46,711 bases of DNA from Candidatus Woesearchaeota archaeon (GTDB lineage: Archaea > Nanobdellota > Nanobdellia > SCGC-AAA011-G17 > JAFCDX01), in NCBI GenBank assembly GCA_017609465.1, contig JAFCDX010000003.1:1-46711 (forward strand), read 5' to 3'. Positions 1 through 6,606 of this stretch are shown here, piece by piece. Below the pieces are notes generated by a model, which had not been told where the DNA came from, did no database searches, and was given only the letters and a program-made list of their open reading frames with translations. A program made the position numbers and the translations under genes. Each line of letters opens with the position of its first letter. Position 1 is the stretch's first letter.

Positions 1-103
1 CAGAAGAATTAAAAAATATCAACAAAGCTTCCATTTCGTTAAAGAATTTTTTAGCCAAGATAGGATTTCTCTTTTTCAAACTTTTAAATTTTAAATTTTT
101 CAT
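1..103 (-). CDS. partial small ORF running off the left edge
   Basis: An ATG at 103 opens a frame that stays open for 34 codons to the window edge. It begins MKNLKFKSLKKRNPILAKKF. The start overlaps the stop of the 63-residue ORF upstream in an ATGA arrangement, which is typical of translationally coupled genes and is the main reason to believe it. The N-terminus is very basic. No family is recognisable from 34 residues. Confidence 0.4.
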   Translation of the reverse strand, partial: MKNLKFKSLKKRNPILAKKFFNEMEALLIFFNSS

Positions 104-291
104 TTTCTAAAGCTCTTGTTTATCCACATAAATATTCCTGTAATTATTGCAAGATTCAAAGCCATCCCAGTATTAAGCCTTATAATAAAATACAAGGTTC
201 CTACCAAACCTAAAATTAATATTATCTCGCTTATTAAAACAATAAATCCTTTTTCAGCAATTGTTAATATATTACTTTTTCTTTTTTTCAT
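100..291 (-). CDS. small two-helix membrane protein, unknown function
   Basis: 63 residues with a basic N-terminus (MKKRKSN) and two hydrophobic segments at about residues 15-37 and 43-56, ending in basic residues. It overlaps a 42-residue basic ORF upstream by 20 nt and a partial ORF downstream by 4 nt, so the three look like one leftward operon. The opposite-strand 92-residue frame over the same DNA is a less plausible mirror. No family recognised. Confidence 0.45.
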   Translation of the reverse strand: MKKRKSNILTIAEKGFIVLISEIILILGLVGTLYFIIRLNTGMALNLAIITGIFMWINKSFRK

Positions 292-400
292 ACTTCTTTT
301 TTACAGTTCTTTGCCCTCCCCCTTTCTTGTACGGACTATATCTTCTCTTCTCTTTCTTGTCTCTTTTGGACTTTCTTCTTCCATATATATCTGATGCCAT
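272..400 (-). CDS. 42-residue highly basic small protein, unknown
   Basis: ATG at 400, stop TAA at 272. The product begins MASDIYGRRKSKRDKKEKRR and continues with SPYKKGGG and a Lys-rich tail; about half of the residues are Lys or Arg. Such composition could bind nucleic acid, but that is inference. A TATA-like box (ATTTAAAT, 431-438) lies 30-38 nt upstream and could serve this gene and the divergent PLD-like gene. It is the first gene of a possible three-gene leftward operon. Confidence 0.4.
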   Translation of the reverse strand: MASDIYGRRKSKRDKKEKRRYSPYKKGGGQRTVKKKYEKKKK

Positions 401-430
401 TTTAACTATTATATTAAACAAGAATTAATT

Positions 431-438
431 ATTTAAAT
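431..438. promoter_or_regulatory. palindromic TATA-like box between divergent genes
   Basis: ATTTAAAT is centred at 434.5, 24.5 nt before the ATG at 459 (leaderless spacing) and 34.5 nt from the leftward ATG at 400. It can serve both directions. Confidence 0.5.
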
Positions 439-458
439 AATTTGTCATAAAATATGCC

Positions 459-1424
459 ATGAAAACGGAAAGTCTTGTTAAAGTAGCATTATTAAGCATA
501 TTTTTGGGTTCTTTGATAATAGGATTTAATGATGTTGATTTTACTTCATTTACAGTTGCAAGAAAGTCTGTTCATGAATCTTATAAAAATATAAAAGTTT
601 ATTTTTGCCCGAGAGACAATTGCTCATTGGAACTTGAGAAAATCATAGAAGATGAAACAATCTGCGCTTTTTATGACTTAAATCTTGAAAATATTGAAAA
701 CAAATTAATAAAAACGCAATATAGATTAGTAACCCACAACAGGGACGATATTGAAATAGCTCACAGGGAAAATAAAGGTTATCAATTAATGCATAATAAG
801 TTCTGTGTATCAGGAAACAATATTGCTACTGGATCTTTTAATCCAACCCATAATGGAAACTACAAGAACAATAATAATTTAATTATAATAAAGTCAGATT
901 ATCTCTCTAAGAATTACAATGATGAGTTTAATGAATTATGGGATTTAAATTTTGGGGACGGTAATGAAGTAAAATACAAATACATTGAATATGGGGATGT
1001 AAAAATAACAAACTTATTCTGTCCAGAGGATTCATGCAAGGAAAATGTTCTAAGAGAACTAGATAAATCTGAAGAGAGTATTTACTTCATGCTGTTTTCT
1101 TTTACTGATAAGGAAATTGCAAATAAATTAATTGAGAAAAACAAAATCATTGATGTGAAAGGAATAATGGAAAAACAGAGAATAAATATGGAATATAATA
1201 TGTATAAAATATTGAGAAATAATAGTATTAATGTAATTCCTGACAATAACAAATATATAATGCACCACAAGGTGTTCATAATAGATAATAAAACAGTAAT
1301 TACAGGCTCTTATAATCCCACAAGTTCTGGTAATAAAAGAAATGATGAGAACATATTAATAATAGAATCAAAAGATATTGCGGAAAAATACCTTGGTGAA
1401 TTTAATTACCTGTGGAACAATTAA
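459..1424 (+). CDS. secreted or membrane-anchored phospholipase D-like protein with two HKD domains
   Basis: 321 residues. A hydrophobic segment at residues 6-22 looks like an uncleaved signal anchor, so the catalytic part should face outside. Two PLD repeats follow. The first carries H112-x-K114 and GSFN, but the expected Asp of HxKx4D is Gly119. The second is complete: H269-x-K271, D276, then GSYN at 283-286. PLD-superfamily enzymes cleave phosphodiesters (lipids or nucleic acids) through the HKD histidines, usually using two motifs per active site, so the degenerate first motif makes activity uncertain. Paired Cys residues (CPRDNC, CPEDSC) open each repeat. The ATG at 459 is chosen because a TATA box sits 25 nt upstream. 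Confidence 0.75.
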   Translation: MKTESLVKVALLSIFLGSLIIGFNDVDFTSFTVARKSVHESYKNIKVYFCPRDNCSLELEKIIEDETICAFYDLNLENIENKLIKTQYRLVTHNRDDIEIAHRENKGYQLMHNKFCVSGNNIATGSFNPTHNGNYKNNNNLIIIKSDYLSKNYNDEFNELWDLNFGDGNEVKYKYIEYGDVKITNLFCPEDSCKENVLRELDKSEESIYFMLFSFTDKEIANKLIEKNKIIDVKGIMEKQRINMEYNMYKILRNNSINVIPDNNKYIMHHKVFIIDNKTVITGSYNPTSSGNKRNDENILIIESKDIAEKYLGEFNYLWNN

Positions 1425-1430
1425 GTTCTT

Positions 1431-1449
1431 ACAGTAGATCGCAAAGTAA
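1431..1449 (+). repeat. left arm of a perfect 19-bp inverted repeat
   Basis: ACAGTAGATCGCAAAGTAA is repeated as its exact reverse complement at 4429-4447. It lies 7 nt after the PLD-like stop codon. The base preceding the left arm and the base following the right arm belong to a shared 3-bp CTT. Confidence 0.85.
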
Positions 1450-1490
1450 CCAAGAATTGTAAATAACAGTTTATAATAGGAAAGGAATAT

Positions 1491-2615
1491 TTATTTGGTA
1501 CCCTTGTTTTTAATAAAAAACAATATAACTACAACCATTATAGATAAAATACCTGCAATTCTAAACGCCATTGAAATATTATATAAATCCGCCAAATAAC
1601 CTATAAATGGTGCAAATACAATGTAACCAAAATTCTGCATAAGATTATTTATTGAAAGAACAGTGCTTCTATTTTTTGATTCTATTTCTCTGTTTAACAA
1701 GTGTCCCATCACAGGGGAAGATATTCCTCCAAAGAGAGCCATCAAAATTATCAAACCAACTCCAAAATACCCTAAAAATACTGTAGCTAAAACAACTAAC
1801 AATCCTTTTAATATGTATGATAATATTAAAGTTTGTTTATCTCCTAATTTTTCAGAAATGTAATGTGAAGAAAATGCGCCAAACATTCCAAGAAGCGAAA
1901 TAAGTGCTAAAACGATTCCAAATAAAGCAACAGGCAGATTAACAAAATCGAAGAATATTTGATTCAAATTAAATAATGACTCTCCTACTCCAAAGGAAAA
2001 AATACCAAATACTGCTAAAAATAATAGTTGTCTGTTTTTGATGAATAGTTTAAAGGACTTATAAGAATGTTTTAAGATATTTCTATGTTTTTCTTTTTTG
2101 TAACTTGGCTCTGTTATGAGGAATACTAGAATAAATCCCAATAACGCCAAGGGGATAGTTAGTAGGAATGGAAGCCTAAGAAAATAGTTTGCCATGAAAC
2201 CACCAGCTACAGCACCAATAAAAGAACCTATTTGTAATAAAACTTCATTCCTGCCAAGAATTTTTTTGTAATCTTTTTCTTTCCCAAGTTTTTTTATTGA
2301 ATCATAATAAAGAGCTTCTTGAGTTCCACTATTTAGTGTATTCTTAAATGCAAATATAATAGCAAATAGAACCAACATATAGAAACTCGTAGAAAAAGCT
2401 AATAGAGTTATTGCAATTACTGTAAGAAAACTTGCAATCATCATAGTTTTCTTTCTGCCAAACAAATCAGAAAAAGCACCTGTTGGAATTTCAAAAACTA
2501 AAGCTGTAATCGACATAATGCAAGTCATAACTGGCAAGAAAAAAGCTAAATGAGAAGTAAAGCTCCTTATATACATAATTTTAATATTTCTTTGGAGCAA
2601 ATATCTTTCAGTCAT
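1491..2615 (-). CDS. major facilitator superfamily (MFS) transporter
   Basis: 374 residues with about 11-12 hydrophobic segments. The loop between helices 2 and 3 carries the MFS signature as GAFSDLFGRKKTMM (G-x-x-x-D-x-x-GRKK), which identifies a proton-coupled antiporter or uniporter of the 12-TM class. The substrate cannot be read from sequence. The start overlaps the stop of the winged-helix gene upstream by 4 nt (ATGA), so the two form a regulator-transporter operon of the kind often seen for drug or metabolite efflux. The N-terminus (MTERYLLQRNIKIMYIRSF) leads directly into helix 1. Confidence 0.85.
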   Translation of the reverse strand: MTERYLLQRNIKIMYIRSFTSHLAFFLPVMTCIMSITALVFEIPTGAFSDLFGRKKTMMIASFLTVIAITLLAFSTSFYMLVLFAIIFAFKNTLNSGTQEALYYDSIKKLGKEKDYKKILGRNEVLLQIGSFIGAVAGGFMANYFLRLPFLLTIPLALLGFILVFLITEPSYKKEKHRNILKHSYKSFKLFIKNRQLLFLAVFGIFSFGVGESLFNLNQIFFDFVNLPVALFGIVLALISLLGMFGAFSSHYISEKLGDKQTLILSYILKGLLVVLATVFLGYFGVGLIILMALFGGISSPVMGHLLNREIESKNRSTVLSINNLMQNFGYIVFAPFIGYLADLYNISMAFRIAGILSIMVVVILFFIKNKGTK

Positions 2616-2863
2616 TTTCCCAACTCCTTCACAGCTTCAGCAGGATCCTTTAACCTATATAGTCTTTTTCTAGAATCTTCTGGATCTAATGTTAAGTTTA
2701 GCCACCCAAATTTTTTAAGTCTTGAGAGAACAATGCTAGTATTAGTTATCCTTAGCAAATTTTCTGCCTGTTGATGAGTAAACTGCTTATCTTTGAATTT
2801 AGACCACAATTTAGAATAGTGCTTCATAATCCATTTTGGAAGAGGAGATATTATATTACTCAT
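2612..2863 (-). CDS. winged-helix DNA-binding protein, probable regulator of the MFS gene
   Basis: 83 residues. The pattern FTHQQAENLLRITNTSIVLSR is a helix-turn-helix followed by a wing (LNLTLDPEDSRKRLYRL), resembling small MarR/PadR-like or transcription-associated winged-helix proteins. It has no visible ligand domain. It overlaps the MFS gene by 4 nt. A perfect inverted repeat (2869-2885) lies between its TATA box (about 2886-2895) and its ATG, which suggests autorepression. The exact family is not certain. Confidence 0.65.
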   Translation of the reverse strand: MSNIISPLPKWIMKHYSKLWSKFKDKQFTHQQAENLLRITNTSIVLSRLKKFGWLNLTLDPEDSRKRLYRLKDPAEAVKELGK

Positions 2864-2868
2864 TTGGT

Positions 2869-2885
2869 TAATTATTGTATAATTA
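2869..2885. promoter_or_regulatory. candidate operator TAATTAT-TGT-ATAATTA upstream of the wHTH-MFS operon
   Basis: A perfect 7-bp-arm inverted repeat with a 3-bp centre, wedged between the leftward TATA-like box GTATATAAAG (2886-2895) and the ATG at 2863. Its position would block initiation if bound. The sequence is AT-rich, so chance occurrence is possible. Confidence 0.4.
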
Positions 2886-3010
2886 GTATATAAAGATTTC
2901 CATATTCCACTATAACAATATTTATATATTACTTAACCTTATAGTATATTAATTAACTAAATGATATAAACCAGAGAAGACGAAGTTTCGACGCAACATC
3001 TCCTCTGACC

Positions 3011-3682
3011 ATGGAGTCCGGAATGAACCCCACAAATAGAAATAAGACAAAGGAATTTAATAAATCTTTGCATAATCTGAAATCCAAAGAGATAAAGAAA
3101 ATTACAAAACTCCTGAAAAAGAAAATATATCCTTCTGTAAATCTCAAAATGCACCATAACTCAAAGTATTCTGAAACAGACTTCCTTGATCTCTTAACTT
3201 ATGTTGCAATAACTCATGACTTTACAAATAATGGATCAAAAACATTTGAATTGCTAAAAGAGAATACTCCTGCTTCAAACACAGTTATTCATCATATCAA
3301 AAAAATTCATCCCGATTATGTTGAAAAGCTATTCATGAAAATATTTGATAAATTAATCAAAGAAGCTACAAAATACAAGCCATTCAGGCAAAGAGTTGAT
3401 TTAGCTATTGATATTACAGAACAGATGTATTACGGAGATAAAAATGATTATATGGTGTGTGAAACAAAGCCAAAAGATGGAACTTCTCACTGCTTTAGAT
3501 ACATAACAATAAATGTGGTTGAAAATGGAAAAAGATTTACTTTGTTGGCATTACCAATGCATAAGTTTACAACAAAGGCACAGGTTGTAAGAAAATTAAT
3601 TACTTATGCAAAATCAAAAGTAAAGATAAGATATATTTATTTGGATAGAGGATTTTCAATTCTGAAATTATTAATCTGTTAA
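3011..3682 (+). pseudogene. DDE transposase (ISH3/IS4-like), N-terminal part, frameshifted
   Basis: 223 residues, then an early stop. The catalytic-core motifs LAIDIT (D134) and YLDRGF (D212) are visible; the third acidic residue (RWGIETSYR) lies in the next ORF in the -1 frame. Reading the two as one protein gives a transposase of about 380 residues with D-D-E spacing like ISH3-type archaeal elements. The break is at the short T-run 3653-3656, where adding one T restores DRGFF and joins the frames. A second in-frame Met lies at 3023. The left flank (about 2970-3010) is GC-richer than its surroundings and contains a short dyad, but I could not define terminal inverted repeats. Confidence 0.75.
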
Positions 3683-3705
3683 AAGAATTAAGAGTTAAAT
3701 TTCTG

Positions 3706-4161
3706 ATGCCTGCTATTAAGAATATTAAGATACAGACTTATATGAAAAAATATGGTGGTGTATGGTCAAGGATTATTGATTATGATATGGGCTACAGAAA
3801 GTATAACAGAGCAGAGTTTAAGCTTGTGTTTGTAGATGACAAAGAAGGAAATAAAAGAACTTTTGCTACAAACATTCTTATTGGGGAACAGATAGCACAT
3901 TATTATTTTAAATGGTATTCTAAAAGATGGGGAATTGAAACTTCCTACAGGGTTAAAGGAGATTTCAAGGCAAGAACTACATCAAAATATTATTCTGTAA
4001 GATTGTTTTATTTTATGTGGTCTGTAAGCTTGTATAATTTATGGGTTTTAGTCAGCTTAATTGTAGCTTTGATATTCTTTATTGATTTAAAGAAGCCATT
4101 AGTTACTGCTAAACTATTTGGAACTGTTCTTTATTCTTCTGCACCAAAAAGAATAACATGA
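3706..4161 (+). pseudogene. DDE transposase, C-terminal part of the same frameshifted gene
   Basis: This frame is open from about 3656 and continues the transposase with LLKELRVKFLMPAIKN. The catalytic Glu is in RWGIETSYR (E78 counting from the Met at 3706), followed by a hydrophobic C-terminal part. No promoter or Shine-Dalgarno precedes the Met, so it is not an independent gene. It belongs with the upstream fragment as one disrupted insertion-sequence transposase. Confidence 0.75.
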
Positions 4162-4177
4162 CCTAGCGTGAGCTCTC

Positions 4178-4402
4178 TTATTTTGATTCTTCATAATTCT
4201 TAATTGCAAAATAAATACCAACTATTGTGGGAATAGCAAATATTCCTATCTGAATAAGTCTAATATAAGGAATAGCTACCTCACTGCTATTATCAATTAC
4301 ATTTTGGATATGCTCTTTTAGTATAATTTCCATTAGAATTACAGCCCCTGCAATGATAAACCAAGCCCAAGCCTTAGTTGCTATCTTTTTTAGCCAGTCC
4401 AT
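4178..4402 (-). CDS. small membrane protein with two TM helices, unknown
   Basis: 74 residues with hydrophobic segments at about 10-28 and 48-66 and charged ends (MDWLKKIATK, NYEESK). A TATA-like box (GTAAATAAAT on the minus strand) lies about 25 nt upstream of the ATG and adjoins the right copy of the 19-bp inverted repeat. No family recognised. It sits at the inner right edge of the repeat-flanked segment. Confidence 0.55.
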   Translation of the reverse strand: MDWLKKIATKAWAWFIIAGAVILMEIILKEHIQNVIDNSSEVAIPYIRLIQIGIFAIPTIVGIYFAIKNYEESK

Positions 4403-4428
4403 AAGGAGAAGTATTCATGTAGATTTAT

Positions 4429-4447
4429 TTACTTTGCGATCTACTGT
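4429..4447 (-). repeat. right arm of the perfect 19-bp inverted repeat
   Basis: The reverse complement of this stretch is ACAGTAGATCGCAAAGTAA, identical over all 19 bp to 1431-1449. Similarity stops abruptly at both ends apart from a flanking CTT on the outer side of each arm. Confidence 0.85.
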
Positions 4448-4458
4448 CTTAACCGAAA

Positions 4459-4518
4459 CATTTAAATATGAATATATATTCAAAATATCATAATGAATAA
4501 TAATTCATTATAGGAGGT
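4459..4518 (+). promoter_or_regulatory. promoter, paired operator dyads and Shine-Dalgarno of the DUF5320-DUF134 operon
   Basis: A TATA-like box (CATTTAAATA) starts at 4459. Two 14-bp dyads of the form TGAAT-N4-ATTCA follow at 4469-4482 (N4 = ATAT) and 4494-4507 (N4 = AATA), with centres exactly 25 bp apart. The second extends to 8-bp arms (4491-4510). A strong Shine-Dalgarno AGGAGGT (4512-4518) lies 7 nt before the ATG. The placement over the start site suggests repression, probably by the DUF134 helix-turn-helix protein encoded in the operon. Confidence 0.6.
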
Positions 4519-4525
4519 TTAACAA

Positions 4526-4756
4526 ATGCCAAATTTTAATGGACAAGGACCTGTATGGGGAAACGGCCCAAGAACAGGAAGAGGATTAGGACCGTGCGGA
4601 AGAGGATTTAGAAGAGGATTCGGTAGAGGTTTCAGAAGATATTTGGAACCAGTATCATTGACAAAAGAAGAAGAGAAAAAGATACTTGAAGCTGAATTAA
4701 AAGAAATAGAAACAGAAAAACAGGAAATAGAAAAAAGACTCAAAGAAATGAAATAA
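4526..4756 (+). CDS. DUF5320-like Gly/Arg-rich small protein with C-terminal coiled coil
   Basis: 76 residues. The N-terminal half is Gly-, Arg- and Pro-rich (MPNFNGQGPVWGNGPRTGRG, one Cys in LGPCGRG). Residues about 45-76 are a charged amphipathic helix (KEEEKKILEAELKEIETEK) that should form a coiled coil. This layout matches DUF5320 proteins, which commonly sit next to DUF134 regulators, as here. Function is unknown. Its stop shares a base with the DUF134 start, and it has the best Shine-Dalgarno in the region, so high expression is likely. Confidence 0.75.
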   Translation: MPNFNGQGPVWGNGPRTGRGLGPCGRGFRRGFGRGFRRYLEPVSLTKEEEKKILEAELKEIETEKQEIEKRLKEMK

Positions 4757-5076
4757 TGCCAAGACCAAGAAGATGCAGAAAAATAGGTTTCAGGCCTGAT
4801 ATAACCTATTTCAAACCAAGAGGGTTTAGAATGATTGACTTAGATGAAGTTATATTAACCATGGATGAGATTGAAGCTGTAAGATTAAAGGACTTGGAAA
4901 AACTTGATCAGGAAAAGGCAGCAAAAAAAATGAATGTCTCACAACCAACTTTCCACAGATTAGTATTAAGCGCAAGGAAAAAAATAGCTGATGCACTCAT
5001 AAAAGGAAAGGCAATAAAAATGGAAGGTGGAAATTATATATACAAAGGCAAAAAGTTTTTAAATAAAACAGAATAA
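4756..5076 (+). CDS. DUF134 (UPF0251) helix-turn-helix protein, likely operon regulator
   Basis: 106 residues. The family opening MPRPRRCRKIGFRP is present, followed by TMDEIEAVRLKDLEKLDQEK and a sigma-70 region 4-like helix-turn-helix (AAKKMNVSQPTFHRLVLSAR, about residues 55-75) that binds DNA. One-base overlap with DUF5320, and 8 nt to the lipoprotein gene, put it in a four-gene operon. I infer that it binds the two TGAAT-N4-ATTCA dyads upstream; direct evidence is absent. The family's ligand or signal is not established to my knowledge. Confidence 0.85.
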   Translation: MPRPRRCRKIGFRPDITYFKPRGFRMIDLDEVILTMDEIEAVRLKDLEKLDQEKAAKKMNVSQPTFHRLVLSARKKIADALIKGKAIKMEGGNYIYKGKKFLNKTE

Positions 5077-5084
5077 AATTTTCT

Positions 5085-5456
5085 ATGAAAAAGATAATCT
5101 TGTTAACTTTTTTAATAATATTGATATCCGGGTGTATGCCTAGTTCAGGGATATATCTTGTTTCAGATGGAGAAACATTGCCTTCAAATGTGTGTAAGAA
5201 CATACAGGAAAAAAATATAGTTATTCATAGAAAAGGATGTCTTGCATGCGCAAAAGCATTACCAATATTAAATGAAATTGAATTTGAACATAACATTAAA
5301 ATAGAATATTATGATTTGGCAGTTCCTGAAGAAAGGGAAAAATTATTAAGCATGAATTTCACCACACAGTATGTTCCTACATTAATATCAAACTGCAAAG
5401 CGTATGTGGGAATAAAAAGTAAGGAAAATTATCTACAAATATTAGAAAATGGTTGA
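5085..5456 (+). CDS. thioredoxin-fold lipoprotein with CLAC active site
   Basis: 123 residues. Signal peptide MKKIILLTFLIILISGC ends in a lipobox (LISGC), so Cys17 would be lipidated and the protein anchored outside the membrane. The mature part has a thioredoxin-like core: a CxxC redox motif as GCLACAKA, a strand-helix pattern and a VPTL cis-Pro motif before the last strand. It overlaps the CcdA-like gene by 8 nt. Known pairs of this type pass electrons from the membrane partner to an extracytoplasmic thioredoxin, so this is probably an oxidoreductase acting on secreted Cys-rich proteins. Direction (oxidising or reducing) is not known. Confidence 0.75.
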   Translation: MKKIILLTFLIILISGCMPSSGIYLVSDGETLPSNVCKNIQEKNIVIHRKGCLACAKALPILNEIEFEHNIKIEYYDLAVPEEREKLLSMNFTTQYVPTLISNCKAYVGIKSKENYLQILENG

Positions 5457-6150
5457 TTTAACATTACCTACAATAGTATTACTGGCAGCAGCTGATGCCG
5501 TTAATCCGTGTGCAATGGCTGTTCTTGTATTGGTTCTAATCAACATTTTACTTGAAAACCCAAAAAATGAGAAAAAGATTCTAAAGGCAGGATTGTTTTT
5601 TTCATTATCCATATTCATAATGTATTTCTTATATGGAATAATAATAGTTCAGTTCTTTAAGACCCTAAGTTTATTTTTACAAAATTTAACTCCTTACATT
5701 TTCAAAGGAGTTGGTATATTAGCATTAATATTGGGTATCTTAAATATAAAAGATTACTTCAAATACAAACCAGGAGGACTAGGAACAGAGATGCCTTTAA
5801 GTATGAGGCCAAAAGTAAAGAATTTAATCAATAAGATAACAGGACCGACAGGGGCTTTCTTAATAGGAATATTTGTTACATTATTTTTACTTCCATGCAC
5901 CATAGGGCCTTACATAGTTGCAGGAAACATTTTATCATTAACTGAATTCTTACAAACAATTCCTTGGTTGTTGTTATATAATCTTATATTTGTAATGCCG
6001 ATGGTAATAATAACATTGATAATATATTTTGGTGTTTCAAAACTTGAAGACATAAATGCATGGAAGGAAAGAAACATAAGATATCTACATTTGATTGCAG
6101 GGACTTTAATATCAATAATCGGAATTTTAATGTTTTTTAACCTAATCTGA
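5449..6150 (+). CDS. CcdA/DsbD-like thiol-disulfide membrane transporter
   Basis: 233 residues, about six TM segments. Each half carries the conserved redox Cys in a Pro-Cys setting: DAVNPCA near residue 22 and LLPCTIGPY near residue 146, the diagnostic arrangement of CcdA/DsbD transmembrane domains that shuttle reducing equivalents from cytoplasmic thioredoxin across the membrane. It is the last gene of the DUF5320 operon and overlaps its thioredoxin-like partner. It has no fused periplasmic domain, so the lipoprotein probably supplies that function. Confidence 0.85.
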   Translation: MVDLTLPTIVLLAAADAVNPCAMAVLVLVLINILLENPKNEKKILKAGLFFSLSIFIMYFLYGIIIVQFFKTLSLFLQNLTPYIFKGVGILALILGILNIKDYFKYKPGGLGTEMPLSMRPKVKNLINKITGPTGAFLIGIFVTLFLLPCTIGPYIVAGNILSLTEFLQTIPWLLLYNLIFVMPMVIITLIIYFGVSKLEDINAWKERNIRYLHLIAGTLISIIGILMFFNLI

Positions 6151-6192
6151 ATAATAGAAATATTTATATACTAATTTAAGTAAATTATTCTT

Positions 6193-6549
6193 ATGGAAAC
6201 TAAAAACAAAGTGGTGATTGGAGTAGTAATCATAGCAGTTTTCGCAATTCTAGCTTTTACAGGTGTTGTTAACACAACTGCAAAAGGAACATTAATCAAG
6301 GAATGTAAAGGTTCTTCAGGCAGTGGAGATATCTACAAAATGGGTACAATAATGGGTACACAAGCAAACGGTTTGACATATACAAAAACCGATTATTGTT
6401 CAAGAGAAAACCCAAACATTCTTGTAGAATTTAAATGTGACTTTGGTTCACAATCCGGATGGTCTAGAGATACCATTTATTGTAATAATGGTTGCAGTAT
6501 TGGTGCCTGTAAAAAAGGATCTATAAGCGATGGACTTGAAATCTTTTAA
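6193..6549 (+). CDS. membrane-anchored secreted Cys-rich protein, unknown
   Basis: 118 residues with a signal anchor (VVIGVVIIAVFAILAFTGVV, about residues 8-27) and an outer domain with six Cys (KEC, DYC, FKC, IYC, NGC, GAC), enough for three disulfides. No family recognised. A TATA-like box (TTTATATAC, about 6163-6171) is 25 nt upstream of the ATG, so it has its own leaderless promoter. Standing directly after the thioredoxin/CcdA genes, it is a reasonable substrate of that system; this is inference. Confidence 0.7.
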   Translation: METKNKVVIGVVIIAVFAILAFTGVVNTTAKGTLIKECKGSSGSGDIYKMGTIMGTQANGLTYTKTDYCSRENPNILVEFKCDFGSQSGWSRDTIYCNNGCSIGACKKGSISDGLEIF

Positions 6550-6606
6550 TTTTATATTTTTATTTTTATAAAAAGATTTAAATATCTATGACTATTTTTC
6601 TGTTTT

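Noticed and set aside
116-394. 92-residue rightward ORF at the left edge
   Set aside because: It mirrors the three overlapping leftward small ORFs, has no promoter or Shine-Dalgarno, and its hydrophobic pattern is what the complement of Lys/Asn-rich DNA gives.
2961-3010. GC-richer dyad before the transposase as an insertion-sequence terminal repeat
   Set aside because: I could not find a matching inverted partner near 4165-4200 nor a target-site duplication, so the element ends are left undefined.
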